A stretch of 64,000 bases of DNA, from positions 248,001-312,000 of the forward strand of contig NZ_CP007056.1 in assembly GCF_000517625.1 (NCBI RefSeq). Reading direction: 5' to 3'. Positions 38,928 through 47,088 of this stretch are shown here, one piece after another. The position numbers and the translations under genes were made by a program. Each line of letters opens with the position of its first letter. Within the stretch, counting starts at the first letter, position 1. Source of the stretch: Halostagnicola larsenii XH-48 (GTDB taxonomy: Archaea; Halobacteriota; Halobacteria; Halobacteriales; Natrialbaceae). The notes beneath the pieces were generated by a model, which had not been told where the DNA came from, did not search any database, and was given only the letters and a program-made list of their open reading frames with translations.

Positions 38928-39182
38928 GTGCAAACGATCGAAGCCGATTCGCGAGCGGTGGTCAGACTGGCTCTGTCGGAGAACACGGAACGGGCGAACG
39001 AAACGTGCGCGGAGACGTTCGAGTCGATCACGCAACTGGATCAGATCCTGTACGAGCGAGGAGGTTCCAACGCGTACCTGTACGGACGCGTCCTCCAGCG
39101 ACTCGAGCAGACGGCCCGGATCGGATCGACCATCGCCGAGGTACTCACGGAAGCGTCGTTCGAAAGCGAAAGTAGGTCTTGA
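38928..39182 (+). CDS. Short PhoU-like helical protein or remnant
   Basis: This 84-residue frame starts with GTG directly after an in-frame stop and is wholly helical. Its end (YLYGRVLQRLEQTARIGSTIAEVL) resembles the last repeat of the AbrB-PhoU proteins in this window, where the equivalent is ALDHLRRTANHGRAVATIA. It could be a small stand-alone PhoU-like protein or the leftover C-terminus of a decayed paralogue; the lack of any AbrB domain and the decayed DNA that follows favour the latter. Confidence 0.45.
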   Translation: MQTIEADSRAVVRLALSENTERANETCAETFESITQLDQILYERGGSNAYLYGRVLQRLEQTARIGSTIAEVLTEASFESESRS

Positions 39183-39232
39183 ATTTGAACGACCGAAATG
39201 CACAAGTCACATAGTAATCATTAGTTAAGCGT

Positions 39233-39289
39233 ATGACCTTCTACGACCGGGAGCAGGAACTCGAGGCCCTCGGCCTGCACCGCTCGTAG
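39233..39289 (+). pseudogene. N-terminal fragment of an archaeal ATPase
   Basis: An ATG is followed by 17 codons reading FYDREQELEALGL and then a stop. That opening is the conserved start of archaeal AAA-type ATPases (pfam01637 style), in which a Walker A follows some 20 residues later; here nothing downstream continues it. An AT-rich promoter-like stretch precedes it. It is best read as the remaining head of a deleted gene. Confidence 0.45.
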
Positions 39290-39495
39290 AGCACGTGAGT
39301 TGTTACATCGCCATACGTCGAAAGTACGCGGCGTAATGCAGCACCCGATTGCAGTGAGCCGTCAAGCGGTACGATCCCCATTACAGGAAAACACTTCGAG
39401 AGTACAAGACGGTCGTCGAATTGGGCGATCACACATGAGAACGCGCGAAGCAAATCAGACTGAGTCAATCCTGCAGTTCCATACGAACGGATCGA

Positions 39496-39951
39496 CTAGT
39501 AATCGGAAAAGAACCCGAACTCCTCCCCGCTACGGTGGATATAATCGGTCTCGAGTACGTCGCTGACGGTTCGTCCAAGCTCGTCCAACTCCTCTTCGAT
39601 ACCCTGAATATCTCCCCGATCGAACATCTCATCATACGGTGCCGGCAGATCCGCAGGGACTGGTGGTGATTGATACCCGACGTCTTCTGCGGCCACGTTC
39701 CAGTAAAAATCGTATTCGTCGATCAAGCCCAACTCGCGCACTAACTCGAACTCATCCAGCGTCATGTACGTTTGGTCCCGCCATTCGTCGAACCCGGTTT
39801 CCCAGGCACCGTCTCGGAGGAACGTCGCCAACGCTTCACGAGGCGTACTATCGCCTACCCGCTCGTCCGGTTCGACGACGGCGTCGTAGTCTCCTGGGTC
39901 CTGTGGGCTGTCGAGCGTAGGTGGCTCAGGAATTTCGACATCGAGTGACAT
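39496..39951 (-). CDS. Acidic hypothetical haloarchaeal protein
   Basis: I do not recognise a family. The 151-residue protein is highly acidic, rich in Asp, Glu, Pro and aromatic residues, with no signal, TM segment or Cys. Codon usage and composition fit a genuine haloarchaeal gene. Visible motifs are a helix with DGAWETGFDEWRD, a DEFELVRELGLIDEYDFYW stretch and an amphipathic helix near the end. It is solitary among decayed DNA, so no context hint is available. Confidence 0.6.
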   Translation of the reverse strand: MSLDVEIPEPPTLDSPQDPGDYDAVVEPDERVGDSTPREALATFLRDGAWETGFDEWRDQTYMTLDEFELVRELGLIDEYDFYWNVAAEDVGYQSPPVPADLPAPYDEMFDRGDIQGIEEELDELGRTVSDVLETDYIHRSGEEFGFFSDY

Positions 39952-39989
39952 GCTGTATCGTTAGTTTGACAGCGGTTTGATGGTTTCTA

Positions 39990-40154
39990 TCACGTCGCTG
40001 CTCTATCCAAATCGCCGATGTATTCCGTCTCGAGGTCCGAATCATGGAGTCGGTCGCGCTTTTCGTGGAGTAATCACCTTTCTCGAGGGATCAATAGTTT
40101 GCCGTTGAACTCCCGCTTCGGCGCAGCGATTTCGTCGTTCGTCAGTTCATTCAC
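39990..40154 (-). pseudogene. Possible small ORF split by an in-frame stop
   Basis: On the minus strand a GTG at 40154 opens 26 codons (containing LTNDEIAAPKREFNGKLL), then TGA at 40076-40074, then 27 more codons in the same frame (containing HEKRDRLHDSDLETEY) to a second stop. Codons look haloarchaeal on both sides of the stop, which suggests a decayed gene or two minor peptides. I recognise no family. The rest of the 365-bp gap (39952-40316) shows nothing else. Confidence 0.2.
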
Positions 40155-40316
40155 GTCGACTGAAAGCGCTCTATGACGTAGAGGGGTCTCCTCTCTCCTG
40201 TTCGAACGAATACCAACACGTGTTTTTGCCGAGGCCGAGAAGTTTCGCAGTTTTCGTACACTCTTCTTCCGTATCGTACCTCCTTTATCGTGTTCAATGG
40301 TGTGTGAGAACGTGAA

Positions 40317-41306
40317 ATGCCTACTATACCACTCGAAGAGCGACGCGCTACAGAACTCGATTCGGATGCCCAGGCAGTGTTGGACACGCTAGTGGAAGTG
40401 GACGCACCAGATATCACCCACTTGTCTCCTGAACAGGCCCGAGCGCTGCTCGGCGACTTCTTCACGCCGGACGTCGAACCCGAACCGATCGCTACAGTGG
40501 ACGAGCGCAAAATTCGGGCGGACGCGCGTGACATCCGGGTGCGGATCTACGATCCGGGCCCGGGCCGAAACCTCCCTGCAGTCGTCTACTTCCACGGCGG
40601 TGGCTGGGTCGTCGGCAACTTGGATACGCACGATACGGTCGCCCGCGCGCTGGCGAGCGAGGGCGAGTGCGTCGTTGTCTCCGTCGATTACCGAAAGGGG
40701 CCGGAGCATCCGTTTCCCGGTGCCGTCGAGGATGCTTACCTTGCGACGAAGTGGGTGGCAGATCGCGCGGACGAGATCGGGGCCGGTCGGGGACTTGCCG
40801 TCGCCGGCGAAAGCGCAGGCGGGACGCTCGCAACCGTCGTCGCGCAGATGGCTATCGAAAAGGATATCGGCTCCCCGCAAATCGACCATCAGCTGTTGTT
40901 CTACCCAGTGACAAATCACTCGTATACTACCCGATCCTACGAGGAAAACTCGGAGAACTACTTCCTGACAGCTCGAGGGATGGTGTGGTTCTGGAACCAC
41001 TATCTTCGTGACGACACTGACGGAGCTAACCCACGCGCGTCGCCGCTTCGGGCTCCCCGACGAGTCCTCGCCGAGTTGCCCCCAGTGACGCTGTTCACCA
41101 GCGGATACGATCCCCTCCGCGACGAACAGTTCGCCTACGGCGAGGCGCTCGAGGATGCGGGCGTTTCCGTCGAGCACGTTCATTATGAGGACATGATTCA
41201 CGACTTCGTTAACATGAGTCAACTCTCGGAACCGTTCTCCGATATCGAAGCAGCAAACGATGCACACGAACGCGCTGGCGAAGCGCTCCGGACGGTCTTC
41301 GAATGA
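40317..41306 (+). CDS. Alpha/beta hydrolase of the hormone-sensitive lipase family
   Basis: This 329-residue cytosolic esterase or lipase has an N-terminal cap of helices (about 1-75), the oxyanion-hole motif VVYFHGGGWVVG, the nucleophile elbow GESAGG (about residue 163), the acidic residue in SGYDPLRDE (about 263) and the His in MIHDFVNM (about 293). This places it in the HSL (alpha/beta hydrolase fold-3) family, whose archaeal members act on short to medium acyl esters. No signal peptide. The start at MPTIPLEERRA has normal family length. A TetR gene, convergent with it, lies about 135 bp downstream. Substrate is unknown. Confidence 0.92.
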   Translation: MPTIPLEERRATELDSDAQAVLDTLVEVDAPDITHLSPEQARALLGDFFTPDVEPEPIATVDERKIRADARDIRVRIYDPGPGRNLPAVVYFHGGGWVVGNLDTHDTVARALASEGECVVVSVDYRKGPEHPFPGAVEDAYLATKWVADRADEIGAGRGLAVAGESAGGTLATVVAQMAIEKDIGSPQIDHQLLFYPVTNHSYTTRSYEENSENYFLTARGMVWFWNHYLRDDTDGANPRASPLRAPRRVLAELPPVTLFTSGYDPLRDEQFAYGEALEDAGVSVEHVHYEDMIHDFVNMSQLSEPFSDIEAANDAHERAGEALRTVFE

Positions 41307-41441
41307 TGACCAGCGCCGCTCACCGAGAAGGCCCGAAACGGGTATCAACTGCTGAACATCGAGACTACGGTGATAGCGCTCCAAACCAGTATCAGACGGT
41401 AGTTAGACGAATACGACGCAAGCTAGTCCTGCTACCGTTTG

Positions 41442-42128
41442 TTACCCTTCAACGGTGAGACCTCTCGCGAGTGTCGAGATTAACGCCTCCTGTACCTGTC
41501 CGTAGTAGCCTTGCTCAACGCCCTCAAACTGACCCTCGTATTGCTCGTACTCGTCCCGGTGTAGTACCAAGAGCCCGATCGAAGATCCCATAAGTCCTAG
41601 CACGATGAATGGATCCATTTCCGCGAGCGGTCCGTCACTCCGGCTCTGGATGCCTTCGAGAAGGGGGATGAACTCCGCCATTTCCGCCTGAACGAGCTCC
41701 TCGAGTTGCTTCTCAGACCCGCTCCCGATGATTTCTTGGTAGTTACCCTGTATGACCGTTTGTTGGATGAACGGGTTTCCTTCGCCGAACTCAGCGTAGC
41801 ACCAGAATAATCGCTCCAGCGCTTCCTGCGGTTCGTCTACACCCGCGAGCTCTGAACGCACGTTCTCCATGTACTCCTCAAATTCGCGCTGGAGAATTTC
41901 GATGTAGAGGTCCGATTTTGCGTCGAAAAACTGGTAAAACGTTGGCTTCGCAATTCCAACGGGATCTGTAACGTCCTTCACAGTCGTTTTCTTCGGCCCG
42001 TACGTGAGCAGGAGCTCTCGGCCGCTCTCGACGAGTTGTTCTCTGATTTGTTCTCGTTTCTCATCGCTGAAACCGGGCATACCAGTATATTCTCCCGGGA
42101 CCTCATAACCAGATTGGTTATCGGTCAT
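41442..42128 (-). CDS. TetR-family transcriptional regulator
   Basis: This 228-residue repressor has an N-terminal TetR helix-turn-helix at about residues 25-70, ending in the family phrase KPTFYQFFDAKSDLYIEIL, with TTVKDVTDPVGIAKPTFY as the recognition region. The C-terminal ligand-binding region is helical and acidic. It is divergent from an ABC transporter pair, 48 bp apart, and a palindrome overlapping its start codon probably serves as operator for both directions. The most likely role is repression of the exporter until a hydrophobic ligand binds. Confidence 0.9.
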   Translation of the reverse strand: MTDNQSGYEVPGEYTGMPGFSDEKREQIREQLVESGRELLLTYGPKKTTVKDVTDPVGIAKPTFYQFFDAKSDLYIEILQREFEEYMENVRSELAGVDEPQEALERLFWCYAEFGEGNPFIQQTVIQGNYQEIIGSGSEKQLEELVQAEMAEFIPLLEGIQSRSDGPLAEMDPFIVLGLMGSSIGLLVLHRDEYEQYEGQFEGVEQGYYGQVQEALISTLARGLTVEG

Positions 42129-42140
42129 GACTCTATGACC
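42123..42140. promoter_or_regulatory. Probable TetR operator between regulator and ABC exporter
   Basis: GGTCAT-N6-ATGACC is a perfect 18-bp inverted repeat that overlaps the TetR start codon and lies immediately upstream of the TATA-like TATTTAGT (42149-42156) of the ABC ATPase gene. A second, looser pair, CTCTAT and ATAGAG, spans 42131-42163. The placement would let one protein block both promoters. Confidence 0.5.
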
Positions 42141-42176
42141 GAAAAACGTATTTAGTTATAGAGTTGATGAACGGCT

Positions 42177-43094
42177 ATGGGCGCACTAGAAGTGAACGAT
42201 TTGACGAAGGACTACGGGAGCGTTCTCGGAGTCGACTCGCTGTCGTTCTCCGTCGAAGACGGCGAAATATTCGGGTTCCTCGGTCCGAACGGAGCCGGAA
42301 AGACGACGCTGATTAGGACGCTGCTCGGCTTGATCTCCCCGACATCGGGTACTGCGACGGTCCTCGGGGCAGACGTACGCAATGAAGATGCGCTGATTGA
42401 GGCGAAACAACGGATCGGGTACCTGCCGGCGCACCTCGGGTTCAATGAGGAGGTGACCGGCCAGCGCGTCCTCAACTATCACGCTTCCGTCAAAGGGGAT
42501 CGACGTCGTTCGGAACTGCTCGATGTCTTTACGCCGCCGGTTGAACGCCCGATCCGCGAGTACTCGACCGGCAACAAGCGGATGCTCGGAATCGTACAGG
42601 CATTCATGCACGATCCCGACCTCGTCATTATGGACGAACCGACCTCGGGATTGGATCCGCTCAAACAGGAGGAGTTCAACGAGTTCATTCGCGGCGAACG
42701 CGAGCGCGGGACGACCATCTTCTTCTCCTCGCACGTATTGAGCGAGGTTCGGCGCGTCTGTGACCGCGTCGGCATTCTCCGTGAGGGGCGACTCGTCGGA
42801 CTCGAAGACATCGATACGCTCCTCGATCAGGGCGGTAAACGCGTCCACGTCCGTACCGCCGACGGCGAACGGGTGGACTTCAGTGGTCTCGACGGCGCTT
42901 TCGACGTGACCACCGTCGGTGAGGAGATCCAGTTCATCTACGCCGGCAACTACAACCCGCTGTTTCAGGCGCTCGCGCGACACGATGTCCACGAGGTCGA
43001 AATCCGCGAGCCGCCGCTCGAAGATATCTTCATGCACTTCTACGGAACCGACGGTTCCGAAGCGAATCCGCCGATGGAGGGTACCAATGTTTGA
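42177..43094 (+). CDS. ABC transporter ATP-binding protein (exporter type)
   Basis: This 305-residue ATPase is of the ABC-2/NatA-like drug or antibiotic exporter class. Motifs are Walker A GPNGAGKTT, Q-loop IGYLPAHLG, signature YSTGNKRMLG (a relaxed signature common in the class), Walker B VIMDEPTSGLDPL and the switch His in FFSSHVLSEVRR. The C-terminal 80 residues form the extra accessory domain usual in these proteins. ATG 42177 lies about 25 bases after a TATA-like box, so the message is probably leaderless. It overlaps the permease gene by eight bases. With the TetR neighbour it looks like an inducible efflux or lipid-handling unit. Confidence 0.94.
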   Translation: MGALEVNDLTKDYGSVLGVDSLSFSVEDGEIFGFLGPNGAGKTTLIRTLLGLISPTSGTATVLGADVRNEDALIEAKQRIGYLPAHLGFNEEVTGQRVLNYHASVKGDRRRSELLDVFTPPVERPIREYSTGNKRMLGIVQAFMHDPDLVIMDEPTSGLDPLKQEEFNEFIRGERERGTTIFFSSHVLSEVRRVCDRVGILREGRLVGLEDIDTLLDQGGKRVHVRTADGERVDFSGLDGAFDVTTVGEEIQFIYAGNYNPLFQALARHDVHEVEIREPPLEDIFMHFYGTDGSEANPPMEGTNV

Positions 43095-43872
43095 AACCGC
43101 GCGGTACGAGGCGAGCCGCCGACTCCGCGGGACAGCCGCATTAGCGGGCGGGATCGCTGTTCTCGTGGCATTTTTCGTCTGGTACTTCTCGGTGCTTGAC
43201 GTCGAAGGGCTGACGCAGGCGATGGAATCGCTGCCACCCGCGATGCTCGAGGCGTTCGGCATCGAGACGATTGCGACGATCGAGGGCTTTCTCGCGGCGG
43301 AAGTCTACAATTTCGTCTGGGTGCTCGGGCTCGGGTTGTACTTCGCGTATGCGGCGGGCGGTTTGATTGCTGGCGATGTCGAGCATGATCGGATGGATCT
43401 GTTGGTGTCGTTCCCCGTCTCTCGGTCGTGGTTACTGATCGAGAAGTTCAGCGCGTTGCTCGTTCCGATCATTGCGGTCAACATCGTTGTCGCTGCCGTC
43501 GTCTACGGGGGTGCAGCCGCTATCGGTGAGTCCATCGATTTGGCCCACCTGGTGCTCGTGCACGCGCTCTCGATCCCGTACCTGTTGACCTGCGCAGCGA
43601 TTGGGACCGTCTTCTCGGTGATCTTCGACCGAGCAGATGTCGCAAAACGCGCCGCGATCGGGCTCGTCTTCGCGCTATTCCTCATCAAGTCGGTCACCGC
43701 GAACGCCGAGGGGTATGAGTGGATTCAGAACGTCAGTCCGATGAACTACTACGAACCGACGCCAATCCTCATCGACGGCACGTATCAGCTTGCGGATGTC
43801 GGAGTACTCCTCGTGGTCTTTACCGTTCTGTTGATCGGCAGTCAGGTGGTGTTCCAGCGACGAGACATCTAA
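43087..43872 (+). CDS. ABC-2 type permease partner
   Basis: This 261-residue membrane protein has about six TM segments: an early RRLRGTAALAGGIAVLVAFFVWYF, a large loop, then VLGLGLYFAYAAGGLIAGDVEHDRMDLLVSFPVSR, with the GDVEHDRMDLLVS motif typical of ABC-2 permeases. The start at 43087 overlaps the ATPase stop by eight bases, indicating coupled translation and complex formation. The substrate is unknown; the last helix ends in QRRDI with no extension. Confidence 0.88.
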   Translation: MFETARYEASRRLRGTAALAGGIAVLVAFFVWYFSVLDVEGLTQAMESLPPAMLEAFGIETIATIEGFLAAEVYNFVWVLGLGLYFAYAAGGLIAGDVEHDRMDLLVSFPVSRSWLLIEKFSALLVPIIAVNIVVAAVVYGGAAAIGESIDLAHLVLVHALSIPYLLTCAAIGTVFSVIFDRADVAKRAAIGLVFALFLIKSVTANAEGYEWIQNVSPMNYYEPTPILIDGTYQLADVGVLLVVFTVLLIGSQVVFQRRDI

Positions 43873-44035
43873 GATGATCAGTTAGCTTCGTCCAATCTCA
43901 ACTAGTCGATAGACAGCCGTGTTTTCTTCGAATCACTCGGCTTCCAGAAACTCGACGAAGAGTCTCGAGTTCGAGAGAGTCCCTGAGAGTCGACCGGACA
44001 CTTAGGAGTCGCCACGTCGTGAGGGTAGATACCGT

Positions 44036-45187
44036 ATGACAGATGCCGACGCGATACCCGTGACCGTCGTCAGCGGCTACCTCGGCGCGGGCAAAACGAC
44101 GCTGCTCAATCACGTGCTTTCGAACCCGGGAGACCGACGGGTAGCAGTGATCGTCAACGATATGGGTGAGGTAAACATCGACGCGGAACTGATCGCGCGT
44201 GCAAACGACGAGGAGGGAATCGTCGACCTCTCGAACGGCTGTATCTGCTGTCAGTTGCAGGGGGATCTCCTTGAGGAGGCGGCGCGGCTGGCCGAGAGCC
44301 GCGCGTTCGACCACCTGCTGGTCGAGTCCTCGGGGATCAGCGAACCGATCCCCGTCGCGCAGGTGTTCACCGAGGGTACGGACGAGAGCGACGGAGATCC
44401 GACGGACCTGTTCCGACTGGACACGATGGTAACCGTGCTCGATACGTACGGCTTCTGGAAAGAGTTCGACGCCGGAGAGCGATTGCCCGGGGCCGCAGAA
44501 CCCGACGATGACCGCCCGCTGAGCGAGGTTCTCGTGGAGGGAATCGAGTTCTGCGACGTCCTGTTGTACAACAAGGTCGACATGGTTCCCGACGACGTAC
44601 TCGGGGAGATCGAGGCGGTCGTCACCCGGCTCCAGCCGCGGGCGAAGCAGATCCGGACGACCTACGCCGAGGTGGATCCGGACGTCGTCCTCGATACCGG
44701 CCGCTTCGACTTCGAGGCGGCGCGGCGCGCACAGGGGTGGAAACGTCACCTGCGTGGCGACGGACACGATCATGGTGACGGCGAGGGGGACGATCACGAC
44801 GAGGGCGGGGGGCACGATCACGGTGGCGAGGATCTGACGAGCGCCGCCGAGCGCCACGGCGTCTCGTCGTTCGTCTTCCGGTCGATTCGGCCGTTCCACC
44901 CCGAACGACTCGCGACGTGGCTCGAGGACTGGGACGGAGCGATCGTCCGGGCGAAAGGCGTCTGTCACGTCGCGGGCCGCGAGGAGGTGATCGGCGTCAG
45001 TCAGGCCGGTCCATCGGTCAGGGCCGGCCCGATCGGCGAGTGGCGCAAAGACGACGAGCGTCGCACCCAACTGGTGTTCATCGGTCGAGAGATGAACGAG
45101 GGGCGGATCCGCGAGGAACTCGAGGCGTGTACGGTCGACGACGACGAACCCGCTTACGAGCCGACGACCGATCCGTTTCCGCTGTAG
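44036..45187 (+). CDS. CobW/COG0523 family GTP-dependent metallochaperone
   Basis: This 383-residue G3E GTPase has the P-loop GYLGAGKTTLLNH (residues 14-26), switch and guanine motifs ending NKVD (about 182), and the metal-binding CICC (residues 69-72) in the usual position. A His/Asp/Gly-rich loop at about 238-265 (GHDHGDG, GHDHGG) probably binds more metal. The C-terminal CobW_C domain (PFHPERLATWLEDWDG, RTQLVFIGREMN) is complete. Such proteins deliver zinc or another divalent metal to client enzymes, often under zinc limitation. It is followed after 14 bp by a small Cys-containing gene on the opposite strand, and a zinc alcohol dehydrogenase is encoded nearby; a zinc-related cluster is plausible but not proven. 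Confidence 0.93.
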   Translation: MTDADAIPVTVVSGYLGAGKTTLLNHVLSNPGDRRVAVIVNDMGEVNIDAELIARANDEEGIVDLSNGCICCQLQGDLLEEAARLAESRAFDHLLVESSGISEPIPVAQVFTEGTDESDGDPTDLFRLDTMVTVLDTYGFWKEFDAGERLPGAAEPDDDRPLSEVLVEGIEFCDVLLYNKVDMVPDDVLGEIEAVVTRLQPRAKQIRTTYAEVDPDVVLDTGRFDFEAARRAQGWKRHLRGDGHDHGDGEGDDHDEGGGHDHGGEDLTSAAERHGVSSFVFRSIRPFHPERLATWLEDWDGAIVRAKGVCHVAGREEVIGVSQAGPSVRAGPIGEWRKDDERRTQLVFIGREMNEGRIREELEACTVDDDEPAYEPTTDPFPL

Positions 45188-45201
45188 TCACGACGCGCGG
45201 T

Positions 45202-45360
45202 CTACGATTCGAGGTCCTCGCGAAGCTCGTCCCAGGATTCGTGGAAACCGTGGGTCGACCGATCCGCCGTCCGGTCGGTGAGAGCGTCCTGATAGACGTC
45301 GTCGTACTCGAGCAGCCGGGTCCAGCCGTCGTGGCCGACGTAGCTGCAATACTGGCACAT
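45202..45360 (-). CDS. Small CxxC protein (52 residues)
   Basis: This short gene starts MCQYCSYVGHDGW and runs to a stop at 45202. Cys2 and Cys5, and later His residues in THGFHESW, could form a zinc site. The rest is acidic with codons typical of the region, which argues for coding. It is convergent with the CobW gene and divergent from the small zinc-finger gene at 45516, about 155 bp apart. No family is recognised; it may be a metal-binding accessory or a client of the chaperone. Confidence 0.5.
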   Translation of the reverse strand: MCQYCSYVGHDGWTRLLEYDDVYQDALTDRTADRSTHGFHESWDELREDLES

Positions 45361-45515
45361 GTCCTCGAGTACGTCGGTCGAAGCTATACCCGTTTTGGCG
45401 ACCGATCCGCGTCGGTCTTCACGACCGGTCGAGTGTGCCGGGCAGTACCGAGCTCCGTGGGCGGACGAGGTTGGAGACGAAAGAGTGACAACGGTTCAAC
45501 GGAGGTACCGTCTAC

Positions 45516-45677
45516 ATGAATCGAAAGAGCGGTTACGTTCGCAACGCGACCGAAACGATCGAACGGGCCTGCGAGCACTGCGAGTGGCACGCGGTCGGAG
45601 ACACCCACCCGGAGCTGGCCAAGCGGTATCAGGACCACCTCCGCGACGATCACCCCTCCGTGTGGCTGCGAAAATAA
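45516..45677 (+). CDS. Small C2H2-type zinc-finger protein (53 residues)
   Basis: This short gene encodes a protein with CEHCEWHAVGDTH in the middle and YQDHLRDDH near the end, a spacing of Cys-x2-Cys then His pairs that fits a compact zinc finger such as those abundant in haloarchaea. The N-terminus is basic (MNRKSGYVRN), which could aid nucleic-acid contact. It has a good ATG and haloarchaeal codon bias. It is convergent with the alcohol dehydrogenase gene, 55 bp away. Function is unknown; the neighbouring CobW gene suggests a zinc link. Confidence 0.65.
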   Translation: MNRKSGYVRNATETIERACEHCEWHAVGDTHPELAKRYQDHLRDDHPSVWLRK

Positions 45678-45732
45678 ATTCGAGAGTCGCTTGCGGACCG
45701 TGACTTCGATTCGGTCCGACTGGGCGAGACGG

Positions 45733-46899
45733 CTACGGCTCGAGCAGGACTTTGATGACGCCCTCCTCGCGCTCGTCGAACTTCTCGTACATCTCCGGCG
45801 CGCGCTCTAAGTCGACGCGTTGGGAGACGACCCAGCTGGGGTCGGCCCGGCCCTCGATGATCATATCCCGCAGTTCTCGGTTGTACTGCTTGACGTTACA
45901 CTGCCCGGTGCCCAGCTTTAGCCCCTTCTCGAATAGCTTGCCGAAGTCGATACCGAGCCGACCCTGCGCCGCCATCTCGTCTGGCGCGCCGGGATCCGAA
46001 GGAACGTACAGTCCCGGAATGCCGAGTTGCCCGGTCGGGCGAACCGTCTGGATGAGTTGGTTGAGCACGACCGCAGGATTCTCGCGGGCCGGGTCGTACG
46101 CCTCGTCGCCCGGATCCGTTTCGGGGTCGATCGCCTGATACCCCACCGCGTCGACGCCCTTGTCGACGCCGCCGCCGTGGACATCTTTGATCTGTTCGAC
46201 GGGATCGCTCTCCTCGAAGTTGATCGCGCGGGCGTCGCAGTGGTCTTCTGCCATCTCGAGGCGGCTCTCGACCCGGTCGACGACATATATCTCCGACGCA
46301 CCCTGGATCTTGGCGCTGTAGGCGGCCATCAGACCGACCGGGCCGGCCCCGAAAATCGCGATCGATTCGCCTGGCTCTAGGTTCGCGAGTCGCGTTCCGT
46401 GCCATCCAGTCGGGAAGATGTCGGCCAGAAGCGCGAAGGAATCCTCGTGTACGTCTCCCTCGGGGAGTTTGAGCGCGTTGAAGTCCGCGAACGGCACGCG
46501 CAGTTTCTCGGCCTGTCCGCCCTTGTACGGCCCCATCGCGACGTACCCGTACGCGCCGCCGGCGAAGCCTGGGTTGACGTTGGTGCAAAAGCCGGTGTAA
46601 CCGTTCTCACAGTTCCGGCAGAACCCGCAGGCGACGTTGAACGGCATCACGACCCTGTCGCCGACCTCGAGCGACGTGACGGCGTCGCCGACCTCGCTTA
46701 CGGTTCCCATGTTCTCGTGTCCGAAGACGATCCCGGGGTCGGCCGCGGTTCGGCCCTCGTACATGTGGAGATCCGAACCGCAGATCGCCGTGGTCGTTAT
46801 GTCGACGAGCACGTCGTTTTCGTGTTCAATCTCCGGTTCATCGACCGCTTCGACGGCTACGTCGTGCGGTCCCTGATAGACGACGGCGTCCATTGACAT
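45733..46899 (-). CDS. Zinc-dependent alcohol dehydrogenase (formaldehyde dehydrogenase-like)
   Basis: This 388-residue medium-chain dehydrogenase has the catalytic-zinc ligands Cys in TTTAICGSDLHMYEG and His-Glu in VFGHENMG. The structural-zinc motif is reduced to CGFCRNCENGYTGFC, with all four Cys present. The Rossmann motif is FGAGPVGLMAAYSAKIQGA and a long loop follows (GVDAVGYQAIDPETD), as in glutathione-independent formaldehyde dehydrogenases. ATG 46899 was chosen because the family starts MDAVVYQG; upstream in-frame codons do not look coding. It probably oxidises an aldehyde or alcohol with NAD(P). A neighbouring CobW-type chaperone could help load its zinc. Confidence 0.93.
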   Translation of the reverse strand: MSMDAVVYQGPHDVAVEAVDEPEIEHENDVLVDITTTAICGSDLHMYEGRTAADPGIVFGHENMGTVSEVGDAVTSLEVGDRVVMPFNVACGFCRNCENGYTGFCTNVNPGFAGGAYGYVAMGPYKGGQAEKLRVPFADFNALKLPEGDVHEDSFALLADIFPTGWHGTRLANLEPGESIAIFGAGPVGLMAAYSAKIQGASEIYVVDRVESRLEMAEDHCDARAINFEESDPVEQIKDVHGGGVDKGVDAVGYQAIDPETDPGDEAYDPARENPAVVLNQLIQTVRPTGQLGIPGLYVPSDPGAPDEMAAQGRLGIDFGKLFEKGLKLGTGQCNVKQYNRELRDMIIEGRADPSWVVSQRVDLERAPEMYEKFDEREEGVIKVLLEP

Positions 46900-47088
46900 G
46901 TGGTATCGAACCTCGATGGACGGACCACGAACACCATTGTAAAGCTTCGCGTGACCGGCGACGGCGCTGTTCAGAGTAACCTGTTGCCGCTCGAGGATTT
47001 CGACGGATTGTAATTTCTGAGGGTGCTGTACCTCGTTGAGACGTAGCTTCGGGCAGTTCACATACACCAGCACCCGATCGCGCTTCGA

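Noticed and set aside
39241-39468. 75-codon minus-strand frame with a protein-like centre (FDDRLVLSKCFPVMG)
   Set aside because: It overlaps the ATPase remnant, lacks acidic character and matches no family I know; too weak to call.
43898-45070. 390-codon minus-strand frame opposite the CobW gene
   Set aside because: Antisense shadow; the opposite strand carries all G3E GTPase motifs.
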